A stretch of 64,000 nucleotides of DNA, taken from NCBI GenBank assembly GCA_002937505.1, contig PTJY01000001.1:62001-126000 (forward strand), in the 5' to 3' direction. Made by a program: the position numbers and the translations under genes. Positions within the stretch are counted from its first letter, which is position 1; every line of letters starts with the position of its first letter. This document shows, one piece after another, positions 28,510 through 39,657 of the stretch. The DNA is from Alphaproteobacteria bacterium MarineAlpha12_Bin1 (GTDB lineage: Bacteria > Pseudomonadota > Alphaproteobacteria > UBA6615). A model generated the notes under the pieces. That model did not search any database. It saw only the letters and a program-made list of their open reading frames with translations, and had not been told where the DNA came from.

Positions 28510-28547
28510 TTCGTTTGTGAAAGCGAATTGGGAGATTCGTTTTCATA
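28510..28547 (+). promoter_or_regulatory. Hairpins in the gltB leader
   Basis: TGTGAAAGCGAAT (28516-28528) pairs with ATTCGTTTTCATA (28535-28547) as a 13-bp stem with two G-U pairs and a 6-nt TGGGAG loop. The middle strand can instead pair with an upstream TTCGTTT (28510-28516), so two folds exclude each other. The structure ends 82 nt before the gltB ATG. No U-tract follows, so it is more like a translational or processing control element than an intrinsic terminator. Confidence 0.4.
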
Positions 28548-28629
28548 CGATTTGCCTTTAAATTTTTGTAATATCTGCCGGGGTTGATTATTTGCGCTCG
28601 GTCGGAAATGGTTGGGAGAAGTTTTACAC

Positions 28630-31600
28630 ATGGTGTCCTTCGACGAAAAACAGCCCTCTCAAGGCCTATATGATAAAGCTAACGAACATGACTCTTGTGG
28701 TGTGGGTTTTATAGCTAATATCAAGGGAGCCAAATCTCATGAAATTATACTGAATGGACTAAAAATACTTGTTAACTTAGACCACAGAGGTGCTGTTGGA
28801 GATGATCCACTAATGGGTGACGGAGCTGGCTGTTTAATCCAAATTCCCGATTCACTGCTCCGTGACTGGGCAAATACTAATGGATATAAACTTCCTGAGA
28901 TTGGACATTATGCAGTTGCTATGTGTTTTTTGCCGCAAGATGATTCCAGCAGACAATCTGCAATGGAGCATTTCGAAAAATTTGTAAGAGCAGAAGGTCA
29001 AAGATTATTAGCCTGGCGCCCGGTACCAACGGACCTTTCTGGAATCGGAAAAAGAGTTTTAGAAACCATGCCAGGAATCTACCAGGCAATTGTCCTAAGA
29101 GATTCCTCTATATCTGATCAAAACTCTTTTGAACGAAAGTTGCTAACTATTAGAAAGCAAACCCTTAACAGTGCACGCGCTGAACAAGGCCCACTTTCAG
29201 ATTTTTATATTCCCTCATTTTCTTCAAGAACAATAGTATATAAAGGGCTTTTGCTCGCTAGACAGGTGGGAACTTTTTATCGTGATTTATCAAATCCATT
29301 AACGGAATCTGCTTTAGCGCTTGTTCACCAAAGATTTTCAACAAATACCTTTCCTTCATGGCCTTTGGCCCATCCTTATAGGATGATTGCTCATAACGGC
29401 GAGATAAATACAGTGCGGGGCAATGTTAATTGGATGTCTGCCAGACGACATTCACTTTCGAGTGATCACCTTGGTCCAGACCTAGATAAAATGTGGCCAC
29501 TTATTCCTCATGGCCAATCCGATACGGCCTGTATAGATAACGCATTAGAAGTTTTGGTCGCTGGGGGTTACTCGCTATCGCATGCTATGATGATGTTAAT
29601 ACCAGAAGCCTGGACGGGTAATCCTTCTATGGAGTCCGATCAAAAAGCATTTTATGAATATTATGCGGCTCTAATGGAGCCTTGGGACGGTCCAGCAGCA
29701 ATAGCTTTTACAGATGGTTTGCAAATTGGGGCTACTCTGGATAGGAACGGATTACGACCAGCCCGATACGTAGTTACCGAGGACGATGAGGTGATTATGG
29801 CATCAGAAGTGGGTGTACTGCCGGTTGATGAGAAAAAAATAGTTAAAAAATGGCGCCTTCAACCAGGTAAAATGCTCTTAATCGATTTTTCCGAGGGGAG
29901 GATCATAGATGACAGTGAAATTAAACAAAAACTTGCCGCGGAACATCCTTACCAAGAATGGCTGAATAACACCCAATTTAAACTTGAAGACCTGGAAAAT
30001 ATAGAAGACAAAACAAGTAATACTGCTATAAAATCGAGCTCAAAATCCAATGAAAGACTAAAATCTCAACAATCTTTTGGTTACTCACAAGAAGACCTGC
30101 AGATGTTTCTCGAGCCAATGGCACGTTTTGGTGAGGATCCTGTAGGATCTATGGGGGTTGATACACCAATCGCGGTTTTGTCAAGCAAGCCAAAGCTATT
30201 ATACAATTACTTCAAACAGAACTTTGCTCAGGTAACTAACCCACCCATTGACCCAATCAGAGAAGAGCTCGTCATGTCTTTGGTTTCAATGATTGGTCCA
30301 AGGCCTAACTTATTAGGCCACCATGCTGGAACGCATTATAGACTGGAAGTAAGTCAACCTATTTTGACTAATCCCGATCTAGCCAAAATTAGATCAATCT
30401 CAACATTGGTCGGAGATGCTTTTCGAACTTTAACAATTGACATCACCTGGCCCATTTCAGACGGACCATCTGGCCTATTATCAGCAGTTGATAGAATCCG
30501 ACAAGAAGCAGTCGACGCAGTAATCTCTGGGCACAATATTTTAGTTCTTTCAGATCGATCAGTTGGCTCCGAAAGAATTGCTATTCCTGCCTTATTAGCC
30601 ACCTCGGCAATACATCACCATCTTATACGTAAGGGGTTACGCACTTCTACTGGGCTAGTTGTAGAAACTGGAGAAGCAAGAGAAGTCCACCATTTCTGCG
30701 TTCTAGCAGGGTATGGAGCAGAAGCGATAAACCCTTGGCTGGCATTTGAAACGTTAGAAGAAATAAGATTACGAGAAAATCTTCAGCAAAGTAATGAAGA
30801 AATTCAGAAAAATTATATCAAAGCAGTTAACAAAGGTATCCTCAAGGTAATGTCTAAGATGGGTATTTCAACATATCAATCTTATTGCGGAGCTCAAATC
30901 TTTGACGCTGTCGGCCTCTCATCAGGCTTTATAGAAGACTATTTCACCGGCACCCCAACAACAATAGAAGGGGCAGGACTAAATGAAATAGCTATCGACG
31001 CAATTGAAAGACATGACAATGCCTGGGGCGGAGATCCAATCTTTGATGGAATGTTGGATACTGGAGGAGATTTAGCCTATCGTCTTAGAGGAGAAGATCA
31101 TGCTTGGACTCCTGAATCTGTAGCTGATTTGCAACATGCTGTTAGAGGAAACTTACCAGAAAAATATATTGACTTTGCCAACAGCGTAAATGATCAGAGT
31201 AAACGGCTTTTGACCATACGGGGACTAATGGATTTCCGTTTTTCTGATAACCCTTTACCAATAGAAGAAGTTGAGGATGCAGGACAAATAGTTAAAAGGT
31301 TTGCTACGGGGGCCATGAGCTTTGGTTCTATAAGTAGAGAAGCTCACACAACTCTTGCAATCGCTATGAATCGAATTGGGGGAAAGTCTAATACTGGTGA
31401 AGGAGGTGAAGAAGTAGATAGGTTCTCGGCGCTTCCAAATGGCGACTCAATGCGTTCAGCAATCAAACAGGTTGCTTCCGGGCGTTTTGGCGTTACAACC
31501 GATTATTTAGTAAATGCTGACGATATACAAATCAAAATGGCTCAAGGAGCAAAACCCGGCGAAGGAGGGCAGCTACCTGGACATAAAGTCAATAAAAATA

Positions 31601-33279
31601 TTGCCTCGGTTAGACATTCGACTCCTGGCGTGGGCCTAATATCGCCACCCCCCCATCATGATATCTATTCAATAGAGGATTTAGCTCAACTTATCCATGA
31701 CCTTAAAAACGTTAATCCTCAAGCTAGAATTTCTGTAAAACTAGTATCAGAGGTTGGAGTTGGAACTGTCGCAGCAGGCGTTAGCAAGGCCAGAGCAGAT
31801 CACGTAACGATTTCGGGGTTTGAAGGAGGAACAGGTGCGAGCCCCTTAACATCTCTAACACATGCGGGTTCCCCTTGGGAAATAGGACTTGCTGAAACTC
31901 AACAGACACTTGTTCTTAATGGCCTTAGAGGTCGAATTGCTGTCCAAGTAGATGGAGGGCTTCGGACAGGTAGGGATGTGGTTGTAGGAGCGTTACTGGG
32001 TGCGGACGAGTTTGGCTTTTCGACCGCACCACTTATAGCCTCTGGATGTATTATGATGCGAAAATGCCATCTAAATACCTGTCCGGTTGGTGTAGCCACC
32101 CAAGATCCCGTTTTAAGAAAGCGATTCACTGGTACACCTGAACATGTAATAAATTACTTCTTCTACGTAGCCGAAGAAGTAAGAGAACTAATGTCAAAAC
32201 TTGGTTTCCGTACTTTTGATGAGATGATAGGAAGAACCGAAAAACTAGATATGCGGAGCAGCATTGATCACTGGAAAGCAGAAGGCGTCGATCTTAGTCG
32301 ACTATTATATGTACCTGAAAAAAGGCCAGATGTAGCAATATTTAATTGTGAGTCCCAAGATCATAATCTTGAAGCTGCTCTTGATAATGAATTGATATCT
32401 GAAGCTAAAGAAGCAATTGAAAAAGGCACTGTGATAAGCCTTAAGAAGCAAATTAAAAATACAAATCGTACAGTTGGAGCCACTTTATCCGGAGAGATTG
32501 CTAAGCGATATGGACACGCTGGCCTAGCTGAAAACACTATAACGATAGCATTCACAGGCAATGCTGGAGGAAGCTTTGGAGCATTTCTGGCAAGAGGAAT
32601 TACCCTTGATTTGATTGGCGACGCAAATGATTACGTTGGAAAAGGCTTATCCGGGGGAAAATTAATTGTACGTCAGCCTAATGAAGGTAATCGAAAAGCC
32701 GGTGAAAATATAATCATCGGTAATACCGTTCTTTATGGGGCTATCGCTGGGGAGGCGCATTTTGAAGGCGTTGCAGGAGAACGTTTTGCTGTCAGAAACT
32801 CTGGAGCAATCACAGTAGTTGAAGGCGTTGGTGATCATGGTTGCGAATACATGACTGGAGGAGTTGTTGTTGTCCTAGGAGAAACTGGTCGAAACTTTGC
32901 CGCAGGAATGTCGGGTGGTATAGCCTATATTTATGATCCAAAAAATAATTTTGCATCAAATTGCAATATGTCAATGGTCGACTTGGAGCCAATTACGCCA
33001 TCAAATACAGAAGAAAATAAAGATCTTGAGGCCCCTCAACAACTCTCGATAAGCTCAGAAAATAGCGGAATGGGATATATGCTATCATATGACGAAGAAA
33101 GATTAAGGATTTTAGTTGAGCGACACCGTTTATTGACTGGCAGCAAAAAGGCCACCTATCTGCTTGAAAATTGGGATTCGAGTTTAAACAAATTTATTAA
33201 GGTTGTTCCTAAAGATTATCGACGTGCTCTGCTAGAATTACAGGCAGAAGAGGCTTCTGAAGTAGTAGCGGCTCAATGA
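28630..33279 (+). CDS. gltB: Glutamate synthase large subunit
   Basis: The 1549-aa protein makes glutamate from glutamine and 2-oxoglutarate together with GltD. The glutaminase domain starts at the catalytic cysteine in [11 protein letters not shown] (C23 with this start); a propeptide of about 22 residues should be removed. The central domain, the FMN-binding synthase domain ([24 protein letters not shown]) and a 3Fe-4S cysteine set in [16 protein letters not shown] follow. The C-terminal beta-helix has repeated GG motifs. The ATG at 28630 has GGAGAAG 8 nt upstream; an in-frame TTG at 28612 does not fit as well. gltD follows after 27 bp as an operon. The long upstream region holds repeats and hairpins. 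Confidence 0.97.
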   Translation: MVSFDEKQPSQGLYDKANEHDSCGVGFIANIKGAKSHEIILNGLKILVNLDHRGAVGDDPLMGDGAGCLIQIPDSLLRDWANTNGYKLPEIGHYAVAMCFLPQDDSSRQSAMEHFEKFVRAEGQRLLAWRPVPTDLSGIGKRVLETMPGIYQAIVLRDSSISDQNSFERKLLTIRKQTLNSARAEQGPLSDFYIPSFSSRTIVYKGLLLARQVGTFYRDLSNPLTESALALVHQRFSTNTFPSWPLAHPYRMIAHNGEINTVRGNVNWMSARRHSLSSDHLGPDLDKMWPLIPHGQSDTACIDNALEVLVAGGYSLSHAMMMLIPEAWTGNPSMESDQKAFYEYYAALMEPWDGPAAIAFTDGLQIGATLDRNGLRPARYVVTEDDEVIMASEVGVLPVDEKKIVKKWRLQPGKMLLIDFSEGRIIDDSEIKQKLAAEHPYQEWLNNTQFKLEDLENIEDKTSNTAIKSSSKSNERLKSQQSFGYSQEDLQMFLEPMARFGEDPVGSMGVDTPIAVLSSKPKLLYNYFKQNFAQVTNPPIDPIREELVMSLVSMIGPRPNLLGHHAGTHYRLEVSQPILTNPDLAKIRSISTLVGDAFRTLTIDITWPISDGPSGLLSAVDRIRQEAVDAVISGHNILVLSDRSVGSERIAIPALLATSAIHHHLIRKGLRTSTGLVVETGEAREVHHFCVLAGYGAEAINPWLAFETLEEIRLRENLQQSNEEIQKNYIKAVNKGILKVMSKMGISTYQSYCGAQIFDAVGLSSGFIEDYFTGTPTTIEGAGLNEIAIDAIERHDNAWGGDPIFDGMLDTGGDLAYRLRGEDHAWTPESVADLQHAVRGNLPEKYIDFANSVNDQSKRLLTIRGLMDFRFSDNPLPIEEVEDAGQIVKRFATGAMSFGSISREAHTTLAIAMNRIGGKSNTGEGGEEVDRFSALPNGDSMRSAIKQVASGRFGVTTDYLVNADDIQIKMAQGAKPGEGGQLPGHKVNKNIASVRHSTPGVGLISPPPHHDIYSIEDLAQLIHDLKNVNPQARISVKLVSEVGVGTVAAGVSKARADHVTISGFEGGTGASPLTSLTHAGSPWEIGLAETQQTLVLNGLRGRIAVQVDGGLRTGRDVVVGALLGADEFGFSTAPLIASGCIMMRKCHLNTCPVGVATQDPVLRKRFTGTPEHVINYFFYVAEEVRELMSKLGFRTFDEMIGRTEKLDMRSSIDHWKAEGVDLSRLLYVPEKRPDVAIFNCESQDHNLEAALDNELISEAKEAIEKGTVISLKKQIKNTNRTVGATLSGEIAKRYGHAGLAENTITIAFTGNAGGSFGAFLARGITLDLIGDANDYVGKGLSGGKLIVRQPNEGNRKAGENIIIGNTVLYGAIAGEAHFEGVAGERFAVRNSGAITVVEGVGDHGCEYMTGGVVVVLGETGRNFAAGMSGGIAYIYDPKNNFASNCNMSMVDLEPITPSNTEENKDLEAPQQLSISSENSGMGYMLSYDEERLRILVERHRLLTGSKKATYLLENWDSSLNKFIKVVPKDYRRALLELQAEEASEVVAAQ

Positions 33280-33306
33280 TAAACCTGAGTGTAAGGAAAG
33301 TTATAT

Positions 33307-34761
33307 ATGGGTAAAAATACTGGCTTTTTGGAATATGAACGACAAGATCGAGGCTATAAGCCCACCGAAGTTCGATCCAAAACATGGAAAGAGTTTGTAG
33401 AACCTCTGCCTGAACCACAACTTGGACAGCAAGCTGCCAGATGCATGGATTGTGGTATTCCCTTTTGTCACACTGGATGTCCAGTTAATAACTTAATTCC
33501 CGATTGGAATGACCTAATCTACAAAAGCCAGTGGAAAACTGCATTAAACACTCTTCACTCAACTAATAATTTTCCAGAATTCACAGGACGCATATGTCCA
33601 GCTCCTTGTGAAGAAGCCTGCACTTTAAACATTGATAATGCGCCAGTTACAATCAAAACCATAGAATGTGCAATAATCGACAAAGGATGGCAGGAGGGAT
33701 GGATTGAACCACAACCCGCTAAATTGCTTACTGGCAAGAAAGTAGCGATAGTTGGTTCTGGTCCCGCCGGAATGGCTTGTTCGCAGCAGCTTGCAAGAGC
33801 AGGACATAGTGTTGTGCTTTTTGAAAAAAATGATCGCATAGGTGGTTTGTTGCGTTATGGAATACCAGATTTTAAAATGGAAAAATGGCTTATTGATCGA
33901 AGAGTAAAACAAATGTCTGCCGAGGGCGTTGTTTTTAAGACAAATGTTCATGTTGGAAAGGATCTAGATGTTTCCGAATTACGTAAAGACTTTGATGCGT
34001 TGGTATTAACCGGAGGTTCAGAAACACCTAGAAATCTTGAGGTGCCAGGAAGGAATTTGAATGGCATACATTTTGCTATGGACTTTTTAGTACAACAAAA
34101 TAAACGCGGAGCTGGAGATAAAGAAGAAATAGCTGCTCCCCTCGGTACAATAACAGCAAAAGATAAACATGTGATTGTAATAGGTGGAGGAGATACAGGC
34201 TCAGATTGTATTGGCACATCAATACGCCATGGAGCTGCATCAATCACACAATTAGAGATATTGCCTAAACCCCCATTACAAGAAGAAAAGTCCCTTACCT
34301 GGCCCAACTGGCCATTAAAACTTCGAACTTCTTCTTCTCAAGAAGAGGGTTGTGAACGAGATTGGTCTGTCCTTACAAAGCGAGCTGTAGGATCAAACGG
34401 AAAAGTTGAATCTCTAGAATGTGTACGAGTTGAATGGACAAAAAATGAGTCAACAGGGCAATTTAATATGAATGAAATAAACAATAGTACTTTTCACCTT
34501 AAGGCAGACCTTGTTCTCCTTGCTATGGGTTTTACAGGGCCCATTATGGACGGCATGTTAGAAAAAGCAGAAGTTGATGTTGACCAAAGAGGAAATATTT
34601 TAGCTAACACTTCGGACTACAAAACATCAATTGATGGTGTTTTTTCTGCGGGAGATATGCGTCGCGGTCAATCATTGGTGGTTTGGGCTATTAGGGAAGG
34701 TCGTCAGTGCGCTCGTTCAGTTGACAAATACCTAATGGGTAATTCTAAGTTACCTGCTTAA
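33307..34761 (+). CDS. gltD: Glutamate synthase small subunit
   Basis: The 484-aa protein passes electrons from NADPH to GltB. The N-terminal part has the cysteine clusters [17 protein letters not shown] and [11 protein letters not shown] for two 4Fe-4S centres. The FAD site is [18 protein letters not shown], the NADPH site is [16 protein letters not shown], and the C-terminal AMGFTGP and [21 protein letters not shown] are typical. Length and spacing from gltB are normal, and a hairpin terminator follows the stop codon immediately. Confidence 0.97.
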   Translation: MGKNTGFLEYERQDRGYKPTEVRSKTWKEFVEPLPEPQLGQQAARCMDCGIPFCHTGCPVNNLIPDWNDLIYKSQWKTALNTLHSTNNFPEFTGRICPAPCEEACTLNIDNAPVTIKTIECAIIDKGWQEGWIEPQPAKLLTGKKVAIVGSGPAGMACSQQLARAGHSVVLFEKNDRIGGLLRYGIPDFKMEKWLIDRRVKQMSAEGVVFKTNVHVGKDLDVSELRKDFDALVLTGGSETPRNLEVPGRNLNGIHFAMDFLVQQNKRGAGDKEEIAAPLGTITAKDKHVIVIGGGDTGSDCIGTSIRHGAASITQLEILPKPPLQEEKSLTWPNWPLKLRTSSSQEEGCERDWSVLTKRAVGSNGKVESLECVRVEWTKNESTGQFNMNEINNSTFHLKADLVLLAMGFTGPIMDGMLEKAEVDVDQRGNILANTSDYKTSIDGVFSAGDMRRGQSLVVWAIREGRQCARSVDKYLMGNSKLPA

Positions 34762-34780
34762 AACTTAAAATAAGTTTTTT
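34760..34780 (+). terminator. Intrinsic terminator after gltD
   Basis: AAAACTTA (34760-34767) and TAAGTTTT (34771-34778) form an 8-bp stem with a 3-nt loop that runs into a T-tract to 34780. It begins at the gltD stop codon and lies in the gap to convergent msrA, so it could serve both genes. The stem is AT-rich and so rather weak. Confidence 0.55.
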
Positions 34781-34805
34781 CTTAAATATACGTTCATAAT
34801 ACTAT

Positions 34806-35264
34806 TCAAGAACGGTTCATGCGCGCAAAATATTTTTGGTGATAATCTTCACCCATCCAAAACTTAGCTGCCGGTTCTATAGCAGTGACTATGTCGTTTT
34901 TGAATTTTTTTGCATCTACCAGCCCTTTAATTGACGACCGAGCAATCTGTTCCTGCTCACTATCATGAAAAAATATTACTGAACGGTATTGAGTTCCGTA
35001 ATCAGGCCCTTGTCGATTAAGTTGTGTCGGATCATGTATTTTCCAAAGAACATCAAGTAAACTTTCATAGCTGATTTTATCAGGATCATATTCAAGCTGA
35101 ACCACCTCAACATGACCAGTAGACCCTGAACAGACCTCTTCATAGCTCGGATCAGATTTTGTGCCTCCCATATAACCAACGAAGGTCATAGAGATTCCTT
35201 TTAATTGATCAAAAACATGCTGAGGGTGCCAAAAGCATCCCGCTCCAAACGTTGCTTTAGCCAT
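34806..35264 (-). CDS. msrA: Peptide-methionine (S)-S-oxide reductase
   Basis: The 152-aa enzyme repairs methionine-S-sulfoxide in proteins. The catalytic C10 is in FGAGCFWHPQHVFD; other family segments are VGYMGG, YEEVCSGSTGHVEVVQ and HDPTQLNRQGPDYGTQYRS. I set the start at the ATG 35264, which has AAAGGA at good spacing. An open frame reaches back to 35363 but the extra 33 residues are not family-like. It stands alone, divergent from the cation exchanger across about 280 bp of AT-rich DNA in which I see no clear site. No msrB is seen nearby. Confidence 0.95.
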   Translation of the reverse strand: MAKATFGAGCFWHPQHVFDQLKGISMTFVGYMGGTKSDPSYEEVCSGSTGHVEVVQLEYDPDKISYESLLDVLWKIHDPTQLNRQGPDYGTQYRSVIFFHDSEQEQIARSSIKGLVDAKKFKNDIVTAIEPAAKFWMGEDYHQKYFARMNRS

Positions 35265-35543
35265 ATTTAATCCTTTCGATTGACATAAGCCTTTATTAAG
35301 AATCAGTTCCGACTGTCTATATATACTTATACCATGTAGAACCAAAAAATTTTCAATAATCAAACAAAATAAATATATCTCAATATTTTATAAATTACGG
35401 ATTTCAAAAACAAAACCTTAACAATTAGTAAATACACAAATGATCTTGAAAATATCTCTATATTAAGCGATTAAATAGTTTCCTGAATATTTTAATAAAA
35501 CTATTTAAAAATCACCTTTGTATTCTGACACTAGGAGAAATTC

Positions 35544-36518
35544 ATCAACTACTCGGTCTTTATCGAAGCAACTTTTGGACTTACTCTATTACTACTTGCC
35601 GCTGACTATTTGGTAAGAGGTTCAGTAGCGATCGCTCGTGCCAGCAAAATATCTCCTCTCATAATTGGCCTAACAATCGTTGCGATAGGAACTTCAGCGC
35701 CTGAACTCGTAACAACTCTAGAAGCATCACTTTCCGGAGCAAAAGATATGGCGGTCGGTAATATTATAGGGAGTAATATAGTTAATATGCTTTTAATTCT
35801 CGGAGCAGCAGCGGTAATTCGCCCTATTACAGTCAGTCATCAGATAATCACCCGCGATACTTTAATGGTTATTGCAGCTACTGGACTATTTTTTGCTGTA
35901 GGCAGATACGGAATATTTAATCAAATAGTAGGAACTTTATTTCTTCTAATCTTGGCTTCGTATTTAACTATGGCTTACAGGACCGAAAAAGCTCACAGCA
36001 AACAAAAAAGTTATACGAAAGTTATATCTGATGAAGTTCAAAGGGTACCAGAAAAAAGATGGTTAGCTGTACTTTACGTATTAGTTGGAATTATTGGCAT
36101 CATAATAGGCGCCAAACTTACTATTAGCGGCGGAATAGGCATTGCAGAGGTTTTTCAGGTGTCACAGACAATGATAGGCTTAACACTAATAGCTATTGGC
36201 ACAAGCCTCCCTGAATTAGCCATAGTTGTTATTGCTAGCTTGAGAGGACACAGCCATATAGCTTTAGGAAATATATTGGGAAGTAATTTATTTAATATTC
36301 TGGGAATTATCGGGACAGTTAGTATAGTTACTTCTTTAAAAACACCTACAGAATTGATTAACTTTGATCTGTGGGTGCTGCTAGGTATAACTCTATTACT
36401 ACTACCTCTGATGATTACAGAAAAAAAGATTAGTCGATTTGAAGGTGGTTTTTTAATTTTTCTCTATATAACTTATCTTACATTACAATTTACGAGTTTT
36501 AAGAATATATTTATATAA
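35544..36518 (+). CDS. Calcium/sodium antiporter (CaCA family, YrbG-like)
   Basis: This inner-membrane cation exchanger has the two inverted alpha repeats of the family: ISPLIIGLTIVAIGTSAPELVT with VGNIIGSNIVNML, and MIGLTLIAIGTSLPELAIV with LGNILGSNLFNILG. The only standard in-frame start is a TTG at 35610, but it would remove the first membrane helix (LTLLLLAADYLVRG). The reading frame is open back to 35535. The AGGAG at 35533-35537 lies 6 nt before an ATC at 35544, giving 324 aa, close to the usual family length. I therefore list the longer form with a possible AUC start. If that is wrong, the gene begins at 35610 with 302 aa. It probably exports calcium in exchange for sodium. Confidence 0.88.
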   Translation: MNYSVFIEATFGLTLLLLAADYLVRGSVAIARASKISPLIIGLTIVAIGTSAPELVTTLEASLSGAKDMAVGNIIGSNIVNMLLILGAAAVIRPITVSHQIITRDTLMVIAATGLFFAVGRYGIFNQIVGTLFLLILASYLTMAYRTEKAHSKQKSYTKVISDEVQRVPEKRWLAVLYVLVGIIGIIIGAKLTISGGIGIAEVFQVSQTMIGLTLIAIGTSLPELAIVVIASLRGHSHIALGNILGSNLFNILGIIGTVSIVTSLKTPTELINFDLWVLLGITLLLLPLMITEKKISRFEGGFLIFLYITYLTLQFTSFKNIFI

Positions 36519-36560
36519 TTTAAAATAGAGAAATACTGAACAGGTACGGATAATAACATC

Positions 36561-38537
36561 GTGAATCAGCCTTCCTCAGGAATAGAAGTTATAAAAAAAA
36601 CTATACCAACTTTGCCAACAAGCGCAGGCGTCTATCGAATGTGTAATACCTCTGGCGATGTTCTTTACGTTGGTAAGGCAAGAAACTTAAAAAGAAGAGT
36701 TAATAGCTATACACAACTGAAACGACTACCTTTGCGCCTTCAAAGAATGGTAGCCCAAACCGATTCTCTTGAAATAGTAACCACACATACTGAAGCAGAA
36801 GCACTTTTACTTGAGTCCAACCTAATAAAACGCTTCACACCCTACTTCAATGTACTGCTTAGGGACGATAAGAGCTTCCCGTACATACTGCTTACAAATC
36901 ATCTTAACAGAAAACTTTTATTAACCGGGGATTCAGAAAAAACGAGTGTGTCAAAACACACTTACTCTCCGAAGGACACAAATAAGAAAGGAGCAAACCC
37001 TGAAGAGTGGATAGGTATTACAAAATATCGAGGAACACGCTCTCACCGCGGCGAATATTTTGGTCCCTTTGCATCTCCAGGTGCTGTAAATCGAACTCTT
37101 AATGCTTTAGAGCGCGCATTTCTGCTGCGTAGCTGTTCTGATTCCGTGTTTTCAGGTCGCACTCGACCTTGCCTTAAATATCAGCTCAAAAGATGTAGTG
37201 CTCCCTGTGTTGGTTTAATTTCTCTAGAAGATTATAAAAATTTGATACAACAAGCACGGGAATTTCTTGGTGGACAATCTAGGTCTGTACAAGAAAAAAT
37301 AGCTAAGGAAATGCACAGAGCCAGTCAAAACCTTGAATATGAGGCCGCTGGCCAAGCGAGAGATAGAATTCGAGCCCTAACTCAAATACAAGCTCACCAA
37401 GATATAAACGTCGAAAACCTTAATCTTCCGGAAGCGGACATTATAGCTGGCCACCAAATTAATGGCCAAACCTGTGTTCAGGTGTTTTTTTTTAGAGCGG
37501 GTCGCAACTATGGCAATCGAGCCTACTTTCCACGCCATGATAAATCAGTACCTCTTTCTGAGGTTCTCACCGCTTTTATTGGCCAATTTTATGCAGATAA
37601 AACACCGCCTCGCCTTATTCTCTCAAGTCAACAACTACCAGAAAACGCGGTTTTGTGTGCAGCACTTTCAGTAAAGGCAAATCACAAAATTCAGATAGTT
37701 CACCCCAAGAGAGGCGCTAGAAAAAAAATCGTACAACATGCTGTAGATAATGCTCGAGATGCTATGGAAAGGCGATTAGCAGAAAAAACAACCAATGAAG
37801 AGCTCCTTAAAAAAGCTGCTGACTTATTCAAGATTAAGACACCAATTAAAAGAATTGAGGTATACGACAATTCACATGTGAGCGGACAATACGCCGTTGG
37901 CGCCATGATTGTAGCAGGCCCTAACGGTTTTATTAAAGGTGCTTACCGTAAATTTAACATGAAAGATTCTAGAAAAAATAAAATAGATGGGTACACAGCT
38001 GGAAACGACTTGGGCATGATGAACGAGATGCTTACTAGGCGCTTTTCAAGAGCTTTAAAAGAAAAAGATAAAAATAACTACACAGATTGGCCTAACTTGA
38101 TATTAATTGACGGCGGCCTAACTCAACTGAATACAGCTAATAATGTTCTAAAAAGCTTAGGGATTAAAGATATAGTAGTAGTGGGAATAGCCAAAGGGCC
38201 AGAGAGAAATGCCGGAAGAGAAAAATTTTACCTTGCTGAAAAAGCAGCATTTCAATTGCCTCAGAATGACGGACTATTATATTATTTTCAGCGGCTTAGA
38301 GATGAAGCTCATCGCTTCGCCATAAGTACACATCGGGCAAAAAGATCAAAATCGATTTATAAAAATCCACTTGATGAGGTCTCAGGTATAGGAGCAAAAC
38401 GAAAAAAAGCCCTATTATTACATTTTGGGTCAGCACGGGCGGTCACACGTGCGGGATTAGCAGATTTGGAAGGCGTTAGTGGTATCAGCAAGTCTATGGC
38501 CAAGCAGATTTATTATTATTTCAATGCAAATAGTTAA
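36561..38537 (+). CDS. uvrC: Excinuclease ABC subunit C
   Basis: The 658-aa UvrC makes both incisions in nucleotide excision repair. The GIY-YIG domain is at the N-terminus (SAGVYRMCNTSGDVLYVGKARNLKRRV). YFGPFASPGAVNRTL and the cysteine motif CLKYQLKRCSAPC follow, then a UVR domain, the RNase-H-like nuclease (EVYDNSHVSGQYAVGAMIV) and C-terminal helix-hairpin-helix motifs (VSGIGAKRKKALLLHFG). About 35-40 extra residues at 113-152 look like an insertion relative to other alphaproteobacterial UvrC proteins. The start is a GTG with a weak ribosome site. It heads a run with pgsA and the molybdenum cofactor genes, all closely spaced. Confidence 0.96.
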   Translation: MNQPSSGIEVIKKTIPTLPTSAGVYRMCNTSGDVLYVGKARNLKRRVNSYTQLKRLPLRLQRMVAQTDSLEIVTTHTEAEALLLESNLIKRFTPYFNVLLRDDKSFPYILLTNHLNRKLLLTGDSEKTSVSKHTYSPKDTNKKGANPEEWIGITKYRGTRSHRGEYFGPFASPGAVNRTLNALERAFLLRSCSDSVFSGRTRPCLKYQLKRCSAPCVGLISLEDYKNLIQQAREFLGGQSRSVQEKIAKEMHRASQNLEYEAAGQARDRIRALTQIQAHQDINVENLNLPEADIIAGHQINGQTCVQVFFFRAGRNYGNRAYFPRHDKSVPLSEVLTAFIGQFYADKTPPRLILSSQQLPENAVLCAALSVKANHKIQIVHPKRGARKKIVQHAVDNARDAMERRLAEKTTNEELLKKAADLFKIKTPIKRIEVYDNSHVSGQYAVGAMIVAGPNGFIKGAYRKFNMKDSRKNKIDGYTAGNDLGMMNEMLTRRFSRALKEKDKNNYTDWPNLILIDGGLTQLNTANNVLKSLGIKDIVVVGIAKGPERNAGREKFYLAEKAAFQLPQNDGLLYYFQRLRDEAHRFAISTHRAKRSKSIYKNPLDEVSGIGAKRKKALLLHFGSARAVTRAGLADLEGVSGISKSMAKQIYYYFNANS

Positions 38538-38545
38538 ATAGATTG

Positions 38546-39109
38546 ATGACAATACCAAATATCCTAACCCTACTACGCGTTCTTTTAGTTCCCGTTATAG
38601 TAATTCTCTTAATTAGTGAAGAGAAAAACATTCTTCTCTGGTGGGCATTTGTTTTGTTTTTAGCATCTTCTGTCACAGACTTTTTAGATGGCTGGTTAGC
38701 ACGCAAACTAGACCAAGAAAGCGATTTTGGTCGTTTGATTGATCCTATTGCGGACAAGCTTTTGATAGTAGGCGTTTATTTCGCTTTAGTAGAGAATGGA
38801 ACTATCACTGATTTGCACGTTGTAGCTTTCATCTTAATCATTTGTAGAGAAATTTTAGTTTCTGCATTACGTGAATACCTCGCTCAATTTGATATAAATA
38901 TGATCCCAACTAAATTGGCAAAACTAAAAACAGCAATGCAGTTAGTTACTTCAGCAGCCCTTATTATAAGTCCACTTTTTAGCGACACGTTTCTGCTTTA
39001 TTCTCTTATAGGTCTGTGGTTATCAGTGGTAATAACCATTTCAACTGGATATAGCTATTGCCTATACGCTGCCAAACAAGTTGGCTTCAAAAACAAGTTC
39101 AGGAAATAA
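38546..39109 (+). CDS. pgsA: CDP-diacylglycerol-glycerol-3-phosphate 3-phosphatidyltransferase
   Basis: The 187-aa membrane enzyme makes phosphatidylglycerophosphate, the first step to phosphatidylglycerol. The CDP-alcohol phosphotransferase motif is complete in DFLDGWLARKLDQESDFGRLIDPIADK, and there are about four hydrophobic helices. The ATG at 38546 is preferred to the TTG at 38543. It lies 8 bp after uvrC, an arrangement common in Alphaproteobacteria, and 4 bp before mobB. Confidence 0.95.
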   Translation: MTIPNILTLLRVLLVPVIVILLISEEKNILLWWAFVLFLASSVTDFLDGWLARKLDQESDFGRLIDPIADKLLIVGVYFALVENGTITDLHVVAFILIICREILVSALREYLAQFDINMIPTKLAKLKTAMQLVTSAALIISPLFSDTFLLYSLIGLWLSVVITISTGYSYCLYAAKQVGFKNKFRK

Positions 39110-39113
39110 CTAA

Positions 39114-39653
39114 ATGAATGTTATAGGCCTAACTGGGTGGAGCGGCAGTGGTAAGACAACTCTTTTAGTAGAGCTCGTTGCATGTATAACCAGTCTCGGC
39201 TACACAGTTTCTACCATTAAACATGCACATCACAACTTTGACGTAGATCAAAAAGGAAAAGATTCTTACCTTCATAGGAAAGCAGGCGCCTCTGAAGTTC
39301 TGGTGGCTTCATCAAATCGATGGGCACTTATGCATGAGCTGAGAACTGAAACTGAACCGGATCTAGAACATTTATTAACGCATATCTCGCCAGTCGATGT
39401 TATCTTAGTAGAAGGATACAAAAATAATAATCATAAAAAAATAGAGGTTCATCGACCGGCCCTTGGGCACCCATTAATTGCTCTTGAACAAAATTCGGTT
39501 ATAGCAGTTGCAACTGATAAAAAAATATTAAACGCTCATGAACTAGACGTAAAAATTCTTGATTTGAATGATGTAATGTCTATCACAAATTTTATACTTT
39601 CATTCTTCGGGTTATCTAGTCATAACAACTTTTTAGCTAAAGATTTGAGTTAG
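39114..39653 (+). CDS. mobB: Molybdopterin-guanine dinucleotide biosynthesis adaptor protein B
   Basis: The 179-aa GTP-binding protein has the P-loop GWSGSGKTTLLVELV at its N-terminus, the family segments STIKHAHHNFDVDQKGKDSYLHRKAGA (39207-39287) and DVILVEGYKNNNHKKIEVHR. It assists MobA in attaching GMP to molybdopterin. It sits 4 bp after pgsA and 4 bp before moeA, so this group is surely co-transcribed. mobA itself is not in the window. Confidence 0.93.
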   Translation: MNVIGLTGWSGSGKTTLLVELVACITSLGYTVSTIKHAHHNFDVDQKGKDSYLHRKAGASEVLVASSNRWALMHELRTETEPDLEHLLTHISPVDVILVEGYKNNNHKKIEVHRPALGHPLIALEQNSVIAVATDKKILNAHELDVKILDLNDVMSITNFILSFFGLSSHNNFLAKDLS

Positions 39654-39657
39654 GGAT

